Origin: Tribonema minus
Taxonomy: Eukaryota; Sar; Xanthophyceae; Tribonematales; Tribonemataceae
DNA length: 64,000 bases
Direction of reading: 5' to 3'
NCBI GenBank assembly: GCA_017506865.1
Contig: JAFCMP010000412.1
Span: 496,001-560,000, forward strand
Shown in pieces: positions 1-12,922 of this stretch. A model generated the notes under the pieces. That model worked only from the letters and a program-made list of their open reading frames with translations, was not told the origin of the DNA and ran no database searches. The translations under genes were made by a program, and so were the position numbers. How positions within the stretch are numbered: position 1 is the stretch's first letter; each line of letters opens with the position of its first letter.

Positions 1-1
1 C

Positions 2-1722
2 ATGTACACCACCCCACCGTCGGAGGAGCTGACCCTGGACGAGTTTGAGCTGTTCGCTCTCGACAGACTTACAGTGCTGCGCAAGCTGGAGGATCTCAAG
101 GCCCGGGGCTACAAGGGCAGGGAGTTCACCGAGCACCTCGAGAAGGCAGTCAACACCCACATGAAAATCAACTCCCTCAGCGAGAACGTCGAGGAGGCCA
201 TCCGCAAGGACACCGTCTCCCACTTCATCCTGCGCCTGGCCTACTGCAGGACGGAGGACCTGCGGCGGTGGTTCCTGACGCAGGAGTCCGCGCTGTTCCG
301 CTACCGGCTGGAGTCGCTGAGCTCAACAGGCATCATCAGCTTCATACAGTCCAACGGCCTCGCCTTCGAGGTCGTCAGCGCGGACGACAAGGCCGCGCGC
401 CGGTCGCGCCTCCTCACCGCCCCCGGCGCCACCGCCGCGGAGTTCGAGCGCTGCACCTTCTACCGCATCCCCTTCGCGCAGGCGACGGACCTCATAGGGC
501 AGCGCCTCGTGTACCTTGAGGGCGGCTACGCGTACGTGCCCGTGCAGCGCGTGGTGGCGATCGTCGTGGCGCGCTTCCGCGCGGCGCTGTCGCGCTCGCT
601 CGCGGAAGCTTCCGGCGCGTTCCCCGCGGTCACCGGCGACCCGCGCTTTGGCCCGCTGCTGCAGAACATGAGCCGGCAGTACGTGGGGCGCGACTTCGGG
701 GGCGGCGGCGGCGGCGGCGGCGACGCGATCCGGCCGGAGCACCTCGACGCGATGGCGGCGCGCAGCATGCCGCTGTGCATGCGCGGGCTGCACCTCGCGC
801 TGCGGCGCGACCACAAGCTCAAGCACATGGGGCGCCTGCAGTACGGGCTGTTCCTCAAGGGCGCGGGGCTGTCCATGGAGGATGCGGCGGCGTTCTGGCA
901 GTCCGAGTTCACGCGCGTCATGAGCGTCGACGCCTTCACCAAGGGCTACGCGTACAACGTGCGCCACATGTACGGCAAGGAGGGCAAGCGCACCAACTAC
1001 ACGCCGTACTCGTGCCTCAAGATCATCATGGGCGCCGCGCCCGGCGCCGGCGAGCACCACGGCTGCCCGTACCGGCACTTTGATGAGAGCCACCTGAGCG
1101 CGCTGTTTGGACAGTTGAAGTTGGAGCGCGCGGACCGCGACGCCATGGCCGCGCACGTCAAGGGGCGCAACTACCAGCTCGCGTGCCAGCGCCACTTCGA
1201 GGCGACGCACCGCGGGTGAGGCTCGTAACCGTTTCACTATGTGTATGTATGTATCGAACCGTTAATGCTGGCATGGCTAAAATTGGCGTGGTGAGGAACC
1301 CACGCAGCTACAAGACATGCGCGCGTGCTTGTGCATAGGACTGGCAGTGATGATTACCAAAGACGGCATGTCTGGGCATGCCAGCTCAGGATTGCCATGT
1401 CAACAAAGCCAAGCGTCTTGACGTGATCATTAATGCCAACTACGCATTTTCACACAATGTCAACCGCAAGTCGACTGCTAACAAAACAGTGCGTGCTCAT
1501 TTCCACAGGTACGAGGACGCAGGCGTCAGCGCTGACGGAGTCGGCAACCACCCCAATGCGTGGACAGCAGCGTCCATGCAGTACTGGAAGGCGAAGGAAG
1601 GGGGCGCGACGGCAGCGGCGGCGGCGACGGCGGCGGCGGCGGCGCAGCAGCAGCAGCAGCAGGAACGGGAACAGCAGAGCGAAGGGGGTGATGGGGGGGC
1701 GCCTGTCGCTGCGCAGTCATAG
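2..1722 (+). CDS. PRIM2: DNA primase large subunit, 5'-truncated by window edge
   Basis: This is the regulatory subunit of the primase that partners DNA polymerase alpha and makes RNA primers in the nucleus. Exons are 2-1215 and 1509-1722, joined by a GT-AG intron that restores CGC-GGG-TAC in frame. The fragment opens at the motif YTTPPSEELTLDEFE, which lies a few dozen residues into the family, so the true start is left of the window and the first ATG is internal. The four iron-sulfur cluster cysteines are visible at fragment residues 259, 338, 355 and 395; their spacing of 79, 17 and 40 residues is nearly that of the human protein. KEGKRTNYTPYSCLKII and GCPYRHF surround two of them. The second exon carries the conserved GNHPN segment. 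Oddities are a glycine run near residue 240 and a C-terminal tail of Ala and Gln. Identification is very secure. Confidence 0.96.
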
Positions 1723-3361
1723 GTGGGGAGTATTGGGGGGCTAACGAGGTGACATCGTGTGTGTTGCACGAGGCTGCGAGAGTAGAGCAGCTGAGTTGTT
1801 GTTGGTGCATGCGATGAAGCGGCGCAGGATGGGGGGCGGGCGGCCGCTCAGCAGCGGCGGCAGTAGCAGCGGCAGCGGCTGCAGCGCCGTCATTGTCTGC
1901 CGCGGCGGCAGCGCCAGTGTTGGCGGCGCCAGCAGCGGCGGTGCCAGCAGCAGCGGCAGCAGCAGCGGCGGCGCCGCCATTGCCTGCTGCGGCAGTATCG
2001 TCAGTGTTGGCGGCGGCAGCAGTGGCGATGCCAGCAGCAGCAGGAACAGCAGCTAGCGGCGCCCGTAGCGGCAGCAGCACTGCCAGCAGCAGGGAGAGCA
2101 GACTGTGCCGGGCAGCAAGCAGCTGGAGCCATGCAGCCTGGCAGCAGAAGTCGCACGGCGCTCAATTCTGCGGTGTTGCTGCTGCGGTGAGGCAGCTGCG
2201 GCGCAGGTATCAGTATGTACATCGTAGTTGTGTGTGCAGTGGAGCAATGGCATACGCTGCTGCCCATGGCAGTGTCAATGAGAACGCGCAAGTATTGGTG
2301 TGCTCAAACCCGCGCTTTTGGCTTCGTGTACGTGTTGCCATCCACTCATATTACTTGCAGCATTATCGCATGGATGGTGTTTGTGCATGTTAGTGACCTG
2401 CGGTTTTGTGAAACAATGACCGCCTGACGTTGCACATGCGCAGCGTGTAATTTGGAACAGGCAGGTAGGTGCATGTTGAATATATATGTCGGTCGGCTCA
2501 GTTTGCTTGTATACTGGCGTTAGGGTTAGGGTCTGCTGTTTCACCAGGTCCTGGTCTACTCGTAGAATGTATTGAATGCTTGCTGCGCAGATGCCTCAAG
2601 TCTTGCGTAATCTCAGCACTGATCTGTCCGACAGGGTTGCTGCTTTCCGCACCTCGGTGCACACTTGCAATTTTGCCACCAACTGAGCAGTGCTGCGCCA
2701 GTATGCTCAGTCGGCAGGATACTTTCGTCACTGATTCTTTGAAGATTGAACGGTCACAGTGCCAGCCGCTGAGGTCGGTCATCCATGATCTGTGATCACA
2801 CTCTTGACAGTAAACTTTTGAGGGAACTTGTTGCATGTGATGCAACTCATACCCAAGTATTCAAGTATGAAATGCGTCTAAGATGGCACCAGTGAATGTG
2901 ACAGTTCGCAAGTGGCCCACGTGCGGTGGTTGCGGAAATGCAGCAGCGGCGCAAACAGCGGAACATGTTGCTCACTTGCACATTCCACAATGGCAAATGT
3001 TACACATGATGCGAAATTCCCATCAAGGTAACCTTCAAACTCGAACAAACAGTGCGACAGCAGAACCAGACATGTCATCGTCCTCAAGCAACGCAGCCGA
3101 ACTTTGACATTATCAGCAACCAATTGAGAGCCCCCACTGTTAGGAAGTTTGATGCGGGTTGCCGATATGTCGGTGATGTGCACAACGTCAAAATCCTGCA
3201 CCGCTGTCTCAGTGCTCAGGATTGCACATTCAGCACGGGTTTCCCCAGCCAGCCGCAACGCCGCCGTCAATCACACAGCACACGACCAGCATCATGAACA
3301 GCGGGCAACAGGCAGTGACAAGTCTTCACACATGCTGTCTATTCGAATGTTGACGTGCGCA
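1723..3361. other. Intergenic spacer between convergent PRIM2 and AP-4 beta
   Basis: No gene is supported here. Positions 1840-2090 are a GC-rich degenerate triplet region (GGC/AGC/GCN) that opens Ala- or Ser-rich frames on both strands, so those frames are composition artefacts. A short TTAGGG-like run lies at 2518-2532. The rest is unremarkable and should include the 3' untranslated regions of both genes. Confidence 0.6.
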
Positions 3362-6300
3362 TTATGTGGCGCCGAACGCGTGTTTGACTACAGCGGCCAC
3401 GGCATGCGCCGCCGGCGCTGCATCCGCCGCAGTCGTCTTGATGACCACGTCGAGCGCGCAGCTCGACTTTAACAATGTGCACTGCACCAGGTGGACCTCG
3501 GAGGGGTTATCGGAGCCGTAGCCGTAGAAAAAGAACCGCATCGTTTCCGGCTGCGAGAACAGAGTTAACAGCGATGGGCCCAAGTGAGGCGTCTGCGGTT
3601 GGCTGTATTCGTAAGTTTGAAGTGTGTGCAGTAAGGCCCACATGTGCCATTGCGAGTTTGGGTGCTGATCACAGCGCATGAGTGCATCAGGTGCATGACT
3701 GCAGCTGGCGCGATGCGCACAACCGTACCAACTATGAGGAGGCAGCTTCGATGATGACACCATGCTTTTGTTCCAACAACACAAACAAAACGACATACTT
3801 CTATGTACCATCCGGGATCACCTTCAAATAGCAGATCCGCAAAACATGATGCATTGCAAAACATGATGCATTGCAGCATATTTTGCCACACATTACATTG
3901 AGTCCCTTGTGACAGCATGTAGAAGTACCAAATGCACCTAACCTTTGCGCACGCATGGCGTTCTCATGTGACATAATTCATGGGCATCTGCGCTGACATG
4001 TCCAAATACTCTTACTTACAAGTCCGTGTGAAATAGTGTAGTGAACAGAATCACTACTTGAAATATGCGTGACACACATATGGCACAACGTGCCACACGA
4101 TTCATACGCGATGTTACTGGCCGCTCTTTGCCTGTGACTGAAGGCCGCGCCGCACGTAAGCAGCATACAATAGGTGCCCCAGCTTCTTAGAAGGCTTGCT
4201 GACGTGCTGGTTTTCACTCGTCTTGGATATCTCATAGCAATTCACCACTACTCATCTTGGATATCTTATAGCAATTTACCTGGTGCATACCACTTGCGCC
4301 ACCAGCCCTTGTGATAACATGCTGCTGCTAGAGGCCTCTCAAGCATCACGGATGGCCAACTTCAAGTTCCCGCATTGATCAACTTCAATTATGTGTACCT
4401 CCATCTATTCAAATGACATGCCGCCCTTCAACTTCCCCTGAGCATCGCGCCGCCAAGTTCAAGTGCAATGACCCAATTCAACCTCACCTTGTCGCCGGAG
4501 GCCATCGTCCGCAGGCAGGCAGCGCTCATCCTCCCCTCCACCTCCCCCGTCCCCGCCGGCGCGCGCAGCACCACCCCCTGCACCACCGCCGCCTCCGCCA
4601 GCTCCCCCCACAGCGCCTGGAACTGAGGCGCCCCCATCGCCGGCCCCGGCCGCAACACCCCTCCCCCCCCTTCCCCTTCCCCTCCCCCTCCCCCGCCATT
4701 CGCCGCCTGAGCGCCAGGGTCCCCATCGTCCATGCCCAGCAGATCCACCGACGGCGCAGCGGCAGCAGCAGCGGCAGCGGCGGCGGCGGCGGGCGCGTGC
4801 GCTGCCCCGGGCGAACCTGCGCCGCCGCTGTCGTGGGACTGCTGCTGATGAAGTTGAGGTTGAAGTTGAGGTTGCGGCGACGGCGGAGGCGCGAGCCCCA
4901 GGTCCGCGAGCTCGCGCGCGAGGCGCGCCTCGGGGGGCATCCACGGCGGCGGCGCCGCGCGCGCGACGCGGTACGGCGGCGCCGTGAATGCATCGCTCGG
5001 CTCGCCGTACGCGACCGCGAGCGTGTTGAACTCTGCGAAGATCGCGTCGCGCAGCGACGTGTCGCGCTCCTCCGCGAAGGGGCCGTCGAGCGCGGCGGGC
5101 GGCGCCGCGGCGGCGCCGGCGGCAGCGGCGGCGTGCTCGCCGCAGATGACGGCGCGCGCGGCGTCCGCGTCCGCGCGCAGCAGACGGTAGTAGAGCAGCG
5201 CGCGGTCATGGAGGTCCTGCGGCGGGGTGCGGCGAATGCGGTTTGGGGGTTGAGTGCGGGTTCGTAGACGTGCTGGTGAGGGTGGACAGAGGTAGCTTCT
5301 CTCAAGTGGTGCGGGTTGAGTGCGGATGTATAGATGTGGCAGGTGAGGGTGGACGGAGGTAGCTGCTCTCAAGTGCTGCGCTGGCAGCCCCAACGGCGGC
5401 CACACTGTGAATGAGGGTACGAATCAGCAAGCTGTAGTACAGCGCGTCTGCTACAGCCTGGTTCAGCGATGAACCGCGCTGACAGCCAGTCACATACTGA
5501 GCCCAGCACCGTGTTACAGCAATTCCAATGTACTCTGTACGAATAAGGGACAGTTACGGATTTCAGTTATTTCGGTTACGCACCTGGCTGGACACGTCCT
5601 CGACCGCCGCGGCGAGCAGCCTGCCGAGCATCGACTGCACCTCTGGCGGGCGCGCGAAGAAGAGCTTCATGGCGGCCGTCAGCAGCTGCAGCTTGACCTC
5701 CACGTTGGTCTCCTCTTCATAGGCATCTGCGACAGCGCGGCGGCGGCGGCGGCGGCGGCAGCAAAGGCGGCGGCGGCAGCAATGTGCTGAGCGTTGTGGT
5801 GTGGCAGCGTGCGTCATCAAAGTGCTTCCGAGGGGTGCACTATGTCACGTGGAGGAGCGCTTGTGCGTATGCGCGCGCACGAATGTGTGTGCGACAGGGC
5901 GCGATTCATGAATTCACGACATGCATTCATGACTGCAGCCGCATTGACACGAGTGCAGGGCATACAGAATATCATGTAAGGCCCAGTTGAAGCAGATTGA
6001 ATTGAGGCAATCAACATCAACATCTCAGCAATATGCGGTCTGGCAATCGTTCGTACCTATGAGAGGCTCCAGCATGTATGGCGCTTCTGGTATTTCAGCC
6101 CCATATTCCCCGACCATCCATATGAGCGCTGCCTTCCCTGCCGGTTCATCGCCCGCGCGCTTGAGACATCGCCGCAGCGAAGGCAGCACCTGTGGTTGTA
6201 TGAAGCAATTGGAAACATGAGCTTTGGCGCGTATTGCCAGTGCGTTGCGGGGGTACCCTTTTCAAAGTGTTGTGCACCGCCACATGCGCTGCTGCTTGCG

Positions 6301-9300
6301 CAAAGGCCGCAAAAACACATGAGTATGCCATAGTGGAGCAAAGCCATGGCATCACTACCTGTTGATTGTACATTTGTTTTCGAGAGACCAGTGCAGTGAT
6401 TGCAGCACTTGTAGCACCAGGGCATATCATGCTCTATGCACAACGATGCCACTCAAAATGCCACGGCAGCACATATATGCTATGAGCTGTACTGTACAGT
6501 CGTTGCTGCAGCTGAGAGCTGGCATTGCAGCCATGTCAGTCTTTTTGGTGCCAAACTGGACCATACTGCATACTTAACACAAGGTTATTGAGGCCAGTAT
6601 ATATTCGTTTCCATATCATGCCACACATATGCACTGCAACTGCGTCCACACAGCGGATGCGCTGACAGCAGCAGCGCAGCAGCGCATGAGCAAAGTGCGC
6701 CTTTCACAACACTAAGCACAATCTCCATCCATATGCACTGCAGCCAAAGAGATGCTGAAGCAGCATCGATCGGTGCGTTAAAGCTGAGCGCTGATGCCGG
6801 AGCTGCCAACAGCAGCAGTGCTCAGCAGCAACGGCTCTGCGGCTTTACGCCCAGCAAGATCAACGCAACCAGGCCCTCAAAACCTAATGCCGTGTATCAC
6901 TCGAGTGGCAGCACACTGCCGCGCGTGCGCAATTGATCGCTGCCGCGTGAGCTTGATGGCGCCACGAGGGGTGTGTATCGCTGCAGCAAATGCTGCGCCG
7001 CCGGCGCCGTCTCTGCCTTGCCATGTTCCGGGCCTACCTCCAGGAACGCAGCAGGTAGCACAAACGATTCTACGCACCGCGCTTTCCACTCGGGCCAGCA
7101 ATCGACCATCTAAATTGATGCCTTGCGCTTGCCGAGTCGCAGCGCACTGCCGAGCGCGCAGACGATGCCCCAAGAGTATGGTCATTTCCTGTCTCACGTA
7201 AAGAGCTGAATCGCCTTGTCTGATCGCTTTGCTAGTTGATACTGTGATCGCAGTACATGCCTTGTGTGACGGTTGCCGTAGTTGATACTTTAATGGCAGC
7301 ACGTGCCTCCAAGGTCACGCGACGCGGGTACGGGTAACCCTAACCCTAGCCCTGACCCTATTCCTAACTCTAAACCTAGCTGCTACTCATATCGCACGTG
7401 CCTGCTCGCGCCACGCGGCGTACCGGTAGCCCTAACCCTAACTAACCCTAATCCTAACCCTAACCCTAGTTGCCACTTAAATCACAGCACGTGCCTGGTC
7501 GCGCCATGCAGGATACCGCCGCAGCAGATCCTGCACCGCCAGCGCCGCCTCCGCCCTGACATACCCCGCATCCACCTCCAAGAACTCCAGCAGGTGGCCC
7601 ATGCCGAGCGAAGCGCCCTCCGGCACCCTGTGGCATATCTCGCCAATTGCCTGCGCACGCACGCACAGTTGCAGTTGCGGTCAAGAATGGAATGGCGCGC
7701 GGTGACATGGCCATACGATATGATGGCCCGTGGCATTTCTCGCCCATGGTCTTCATGCACGGATGCGCAGCCACAGACCGCGCTCAGGCATGGGAGGGGT
7801 CGCGGTGACGTGGCCATACGGTATGGTACCCTGTGGCCACAATATATGATGACCTGTGGCATATCTCGCCTGGTGACTTTGCGCACGCATGCGCAGACAC
7901 AAAGCGCGCTCAAGCATGGGATGGGGCGCGGTGAGGCGGCCGTGCGCTATGGGCATAAGCTCCACGGTGCCGCTTCGCCGCAGCAACAGGCAGTCCTTGC
8001 CCTCATGACAGCATATTTGCATATCCGCATACCCTCTTCTACTCTCATTACGATATCACAACTAGCTTACCTACCGCAAAGCATCAAACATACATACTCT
8101 CACGGACCGCCGCGCGAGGTCCGCATTCCCTCCCCCCCCCCCGCGCACTCTGCCAGCTCCGGCAAAGCACCTCCGCCGTGCTCGCCCGCCTACATACCCT
8201 CATGATATAGACATACCCTCATGGCATAATACATGCATACCCTCACAGCATACTACACGCGGGGTTTGCGTCCAAGCCCCCCGCGTACTCCGCCAGCTCC
8301 GCGAGCACCTCCGCCGCGCTCGCGGGCCCCGCCAGCAGCTCCACATTGCATACATACCCTCATGGCATTACCCTCTTTGACCCTTGTTAAAGCTGCACAC
8401 CTAGCATACCTACCCTAAAGCAGACATACATACCCTCACGGACTGCCGCGCGCGTCCGCGCCCCCTGCATACTTCGCGAGCACCTCCGCCGCGCTCGCGG
8501 GGCCCGCCAGCAGCTCCACATTGCATACATACCCTCATGGTATATACATACATACCCTCCCTCTCCCTTGCCCTTACTAAAGCTGCACACCTAGCATACC
8601 TACCCTAAAGTCAGCACTAATGCATACCCTCACGGACCGCCGAGCCATGTCCGCGTCCGCGCCCCCCGCGTACTCCGCCAGCTCCGCCAGCACCTCCGCC
8701 GCGCTCGCGGGCCCCGCCAGCAGCGCCAGCAGCTCCACCTTGGCGCGCCGCACGTGCGCGTGGTCGTTGTGCCGCGCGTAGAACAGGCGGTACTCGGAGT
8801 CAAACACGCCCGCGCGCCGCTGCGCGAGGATGAGCACGTGCGCCAGTACGCAGTGCACGGTCTCCGGCGCGGCGCCGGCGGTCAGCGTGAGCAGCGGCGC
8901 GCGCGCGCGCTCATAGACCTGCGGCGCGCGGCGGCGGCAGCGGCGGCGGCGGCGGCGGGGCGGTGTGAGAGAGGGGGACTGCTGATGGTGCGCGTGCGTG
9001 GTGAGCAGGCAGTGCTCAGAGGCGAGGGCGATCACGTGCGCCGGCATGCAGTGTGCACGGTCTCAGGCGCAGCACCAGCAGTCAGCGTGCGCCGCGGCGG
9101 CGACGGTGGCGGCAGCGGCAGTGGGAGTGATGTGTGATGGGAAGGCAAGCCGCCGGTAGTGCGCATGCGCGCGCGATGGCAAAGCTTGGAAGGACACTCA
9201 CTCTGACACTTGTGGTTAGAGTTGGGGTGTAGCAAAAGAGGCAGGCGCAGCCGAGGTTTCCCGCTGGCACTGCCGACAGGGAACATCTGCCAGAACCTGC

Positions 9301-12300
9301 AGTTGCGGGTGAGGTCGTGTGGTGCAGACACTCTTGCACACAGCAGTTGTGGGCAATTACTGAGTTATGCGCAGTGCCTGGCTCCGATGGCGCATTCATC
9401 ATGCCGCCATCGGGGTTGGACGTTCAATGGAGGGTAGGTTGAAGTTGGAATGTTGAACCTGAAGCGCTGAAGCTGAGCGGATTTCAGGTCAACTTGCTCA
9501 TCACGTATGCCCTGCACTGTGTCACCGTCACACTTTTCATGTGCCTAACTCTTGTCTAGATGGGGGCACGGCGCGTTCAACAACAGAAGGTCCAGCCAAA
9601 GAAAGCCGCGCGGGTCAGAGCCCAACTCTACTTCAATTTGAAGTAAGTGATCAAAGTACCACACTAACGCTGGCAGTGCTGAGCTCAGGCTGCAAGTCCT
9701 GGTTATGGCTACATCAGATTGTAAGCTCATGACTGAAGTGAATATTGAGGTTGGCAGCGCGCACCTGCGGTTGTAGATCTGGCAAGTCGCGCGTCAGGTG
9801 CAGGAAGCAGTCGATCACGGCCAGCACCACGCCACTGTTGCTGGTCCTCAGGACCTGCAGCCGCCGCAGGCACGCGGCATCACAGCACTTCTAATCAGCC
9901 TCAAGATGATATCAGCGGTAGAAAAGACAGTGACGCTCAAACAGCATCCATCAGCTCTTTGAGTTGACCGCAGACAACGGGCATGATTGCAGGGGGTCAA
10001 GATGACATTGGCGCAAGGAATCACGGTGACCTTCAAATCAGTCATGACATGACATTGCAAGCACAGGATAGACGGTCGTCGTTCCGGCGTGTCGGACTCG
10101 CAGCAGGAGTCACACGCTAAGTGACAAGCAACTTATGATGCCGCCAAAGTGGAATTGAGCTGTGCCGGGCATGTTGGGAAACAGCATCCACGCAATCACG
10201 CATGTCTTTCATCGCCAAGCCCAGCGACTCAATGCCCCAGGACCCGGCTTTATGAGCCTGCGCCGCATGCGGCAAACCAGTGAATGAGCTGAGCGCTGCC
10301 GCTCACCGGATCTGGCAGGTTTGTGATGCTGAACACATGAGTTGGGCGTTGCTGCTCACCGGATCCAGCAGGGTCATAATCAAGCCACTTGTTGAAACTC
10401 GTCAACGAGCCCAGTAGCGCGATCCAGCCCGATGGCCGGAGCCTAACCCTATACCCCAACCATAACCCGTACCCTAAGAAAGCAGCACAACATGACAACC
10501 TGAGCGCTGCTGCTCACTGGATCCAGCAGGTCCATGGTGCTAAACAAATGAGTTGAGCGCTGCTGTTCACCAGAGCCAGCAGGTTCATGATGCTGAACAG
10601 CTCGACCTCATCACAAGCAACGTTCGCTTTCTGGGCAGGAAGACTGTGCCACACGGGAAAAACAAAAGAAGCCAGTACAGGAGTTGAGCGCTGCTGCTCA
10701 CCAGATCCAGCAGGTTCATGGTGCTGAATAGCTCGTCCTCGTCTGCGGGCGCGTAGCGGCGCACCAGATCCAACAGGTGTATCATGCTGCCTCATCCTCT
10801 GTGCTGGACCAGCAGTACTCCTCAAATCACAAGCACGTAAAGTGAGCGCTGCTGCTCACCGGATCCAGCAGGTTCATCATGCTGAACAGCTCGTCCTCGT
10901 CCGCGGGCGCGTAGCGGCGCACCAGCGCCAGCACCTTGCACAGGCCCCACTCGCTGAACCCATCGAGGCGCCCCAGCAGCAGCAACACCGTGTCACGGCT
11001 CAGGCTCATGCCGCCCTGCGCCGCCGCCATCTCGTCCAACGCCAGCAGGCAGTTGGTCACCACCTGCACGTTGGAGTAGTGCACTGAGGGTTAGGGTTAG
11101 GTTTAGTGGACTGGGCGCCGTCCACAGCTGAGCAATGATGCACAGGCAAAGGGCGCGCTGCGCTGCCGCCATCTCGTCCAGCGCCAGCAGGCAGTTGGTC
11201 ACCACCTGCACATGTGAGGGTGGAGTACGGCGATAGGGGTTAGGGTGGGGTGAGGGAGCTGGGCGCCGACAACAGCTGAGCAATGATGCACAGGCAAATG
11301 CGCCCTGCGCCGCCGCCATCTCGTCCAGCGTCAGCAGGCAGTTGGTTCACGACCTGCGCGTGGAGATGAACAGCGGTGCGCTGATGAGCACGGGAACTGG
11401 CACAGCACCCACTTCTGGCGGCAGCACGCTGTGTCATTGCTCACGTGTAAGCCGCAGTGGCGCGCCGTCATCAACTGATCGTCCAGCGCCAGCAGACAGT
11501 TTGTCACCACCGCCTGTGTGCACGCCGCCGCCATTCCGGCTTCGCATCGTCCGCATGCGGCAATCGTGGAGCGCTGCTGCGAAGGAGCGGGTGCGTGGGT
11601 ACGCAGCGCCACCGGCGGGCAACGACGAGGCCTCCTCTCACCTGGGCGTCCACGTCGTGCAGCATGGCGTAGAGCGTGTCCACCATGTTGCCCTCGCGCA
11701 CGACGGCGGGCGCGAGGTGGTGCAACTTCAAGATGCCCATGACGCCTGTCTTGCGCACGTACGCGTTGGCGTCCGTCAGGCTGCGCCGCAGCGGCTCGCT
11801 GCCATGGGTAGGCAGGTAGGGGGGGGGGGGGGGTAACACCGAATCAGGGCTGCTGCTGCTGCGTCAAATGGTGGCAGGTATTCATGGCCTACATGTCTTG
11901 CATAGCGTGCGCGATGAGTTGCGCATCAGCAGGCCAGTATTGGCCGCCCACAACAGCGCTCATCTAATGTACGCCGCGATCATGCTCGGCAGGCGCAGGC
12001 TGCACAGGCTGCACAGCACACGCCCCGCACCATGAAAGGAGTATGATTTGAACCTATAATTGAAGTATACTTGAAGTACGCGCGCTCACCTGATGTACTC
12101 CACGATGCTCGGCAGGCGCAGGCTGCACAGGCTGCGCAGCGCAAGGCCGCGCACCATGGGGTCCTCATTGCCGCAGTCGCGCTGCAGCGTGTTGACGCAC
12201 ATGATGGCGAGGTCCGGGTTTGTGTGCGCGTACGTGCACAGGTACAGGTAGACCATCTTCTTGACCACGAGGTCGCGCGTCTCTATCGCCATGATCATCT

Positions 12301-12922
12301 CCGTGAAGAGGCGCGAGACGTCCACGCCGAGCGTCATGTATGCGATGACCTTTTTGATCACGTCGCGCCGCTTCTTGGCGTCGCGCTCCACTGCGACGCT
12401 GCGAAGCAGCTGCGGGGGCGCGGGGTGCGCGGGGATACGCAGATTGGTACTTCAATGCTGCGGAGGTATGTTCATGCTGCTGTGCAGTGGCTGGCTGGGG
12501 ATGCAGCAACGCCGCAGGCTCTTGCTGCTCTGCCTCTCAGAAGGTTTGTGAGTTGCAGTTGAAGTTGGCGACAGAGAGGAGATTTTGTTTCACTGCGCGT
12601 GTCTGTCAGGGTGGAGTGCGTTTTGGCAAGCGTCAGTGAGACACAGCGGCGATGACTGCAGCGAGCGTCGCTGTGCAACTTTTCTGCTGCTCCGTTGCGA
12701 GAGTCGCGCCGATGATGGCACTCAGAGCAATCTGAGAGCACGCACCTGCTTGAGCTCGTTGACCTCTCCTTTCTTCTGGTCCGTGAAGTATGAGTTGGCA
12801 ACAGGCGCAGGCGGTGGCGGAGTTGTGCCATTGCCGATCCCCCCCCCTCCGAACCCAGTGATGCTGGGAGAAGGCGAAGCCACCCCGACAGTTCCATTTT
12901 TGGATCGTATGTAGTCCGCCAT
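3362..12922 (-). CDS. AP4B1: AP-4 adaptor complex subunit beta
   Basis: Large subunit of the clathrin-independent AP-4 complex that sorts cargo at the trans-Golgi. Exons on the minus strand are 12746-12922, 12090-12409, 11642-11798, 10860-11063, 9765-9854, 8628-8918, 7495-7650, 6057-6189, 5584-5726, 4488-5216 and 3362-3550, giving about 862 residues in unbroken frame. Exon 2 has KKRRDVIKKVIAYMTLGVDV and LQRDCGNEDPMVRGLALRSL, hallmarks of the adaptin beta trunk; HEAT-like repeats continue through exon 9. KLQLLTAAMKLFFARPPEVQ and DLHDRALLYYRLL match AP-4 beta rather than AP-1/2 beta. Exon 10 holds a low-complexity Ala/Gln hinge with DLLGMDD, and the last exon carries the end of the appendage domain. 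Intron 7 uses a GC donor (CAG|GCACGT). An alternative in-frame ATG lies at 12997. Introns are filled with decayed exon-edge copies. Confidence 0.95.
6190..7494 (-). repeat. AP-4 beta intron 7 with decayed copies of exon 7
   Basis: Positions about 6945-7110 read on the minus strand as a degraded version of exon 7: FLEVGPEHGKAE and LLQRY can be matched to FLEVDAGYVRAE and LLRRY in the true exon, but frames break. Shorter copies of the exon 7 donor edge (CAGGCACGTG) occur near 7300-7330 and 7384-7425. TTAGGG-type telomere-like runs, seen here as CCCTAA, fill 7331-7380 and 7425-7470. Confidence 0.75.
8090..8627 (-). repeat. Ladder of copies of AP-4 beta exon 6 3' edge
   Basis: The true donor at 8627 (AGG|GTATGC) is followed, going down the minus strand, by partial copies of the last part of exon 6 at about 8430-8525, 8264-8345 and 8095-8190. 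Each retains the segment for the ELAEYAGGAD region and the CATACCCTCAC block, which is the reverse complement of the splice donor. The donor block itself is multiplied further as a short minisatellite (for example near 8210, 8240, 8347 and 8530). Confidence 0.85.
10300..10859 (-). repeat. Ladder of AP-4 beta exon 4 donor-edge copies
   Basis: The true donor of exon 4 is at 10859. Donor-like copies with the adjacent coding sequence (MMNLLDP and upstream residues) lie at about 10701, 10570, 10517, 10359 and 10306. Spacings are 158, 131, 53, 158 and 53 bp. The 10701 copy retains most of the exon 4 3' half (LVRRYAPADEDELFS is still readable). Most keep a usable GT. Confidence 0.88.
11064..11560 (-). 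repeat. Ladder of AP-4 beta exon 4 acceptor-edge copies
   Basis: The true acceptor of exon 4 is immediately above 11063. Copies of the first part of the exon (NCLLALDEMAAA) together with an AG acceptor end near 11206, 11354 and 11514, at spacings of 142, 148 and 160 bp. The copies diverge progressively with distance from the true exon. Confidence 0.88.
11955..12089 (-). repeat. Decayed copy of AP-4 beta exon 2 donor edge
   Basis: Positions about 11961-12040 repeat the last part of exon 2 (MVRGLALRSLCSLRLPSIVE) with substitutions. The copy sits about 126 bp beyond the true donor at 12089, and its donor dinucleotide is mutated. Confidence 0.75.

Noticed and set aside
323-1237. Long minus-strand open frame opposite PRIM2
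   Set aside because: It is antisense to conserved primase coding sequence; GC-rich third positions keep the opposite frame open.
1526-2393. Ala- or Ser-rich open frames on both strands after PRIM2
   Set aside because: They arise from degenerate GC triplets, have no conserved motif and exist in several frames at once.
4413-5267. Plus-strand Arg-rich open frame over AP-4 beta exon 10
   Set aside because: The minus strand there is a clear AP-4 beta exon with a matching hinge and appendage.
7303-8205. Plus-strand 300-residue open frame
   Set aside because: It runs across AP-4 beta exon 7, intronic repeats and telomere-like sequence and has no family resemblance.
8090-8640. Possible CRISPR-like array
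   Set aside because: Repeats and spacers are irregular, the gene context is eukaryotic, and the units are copies of an exon edge and donor site.
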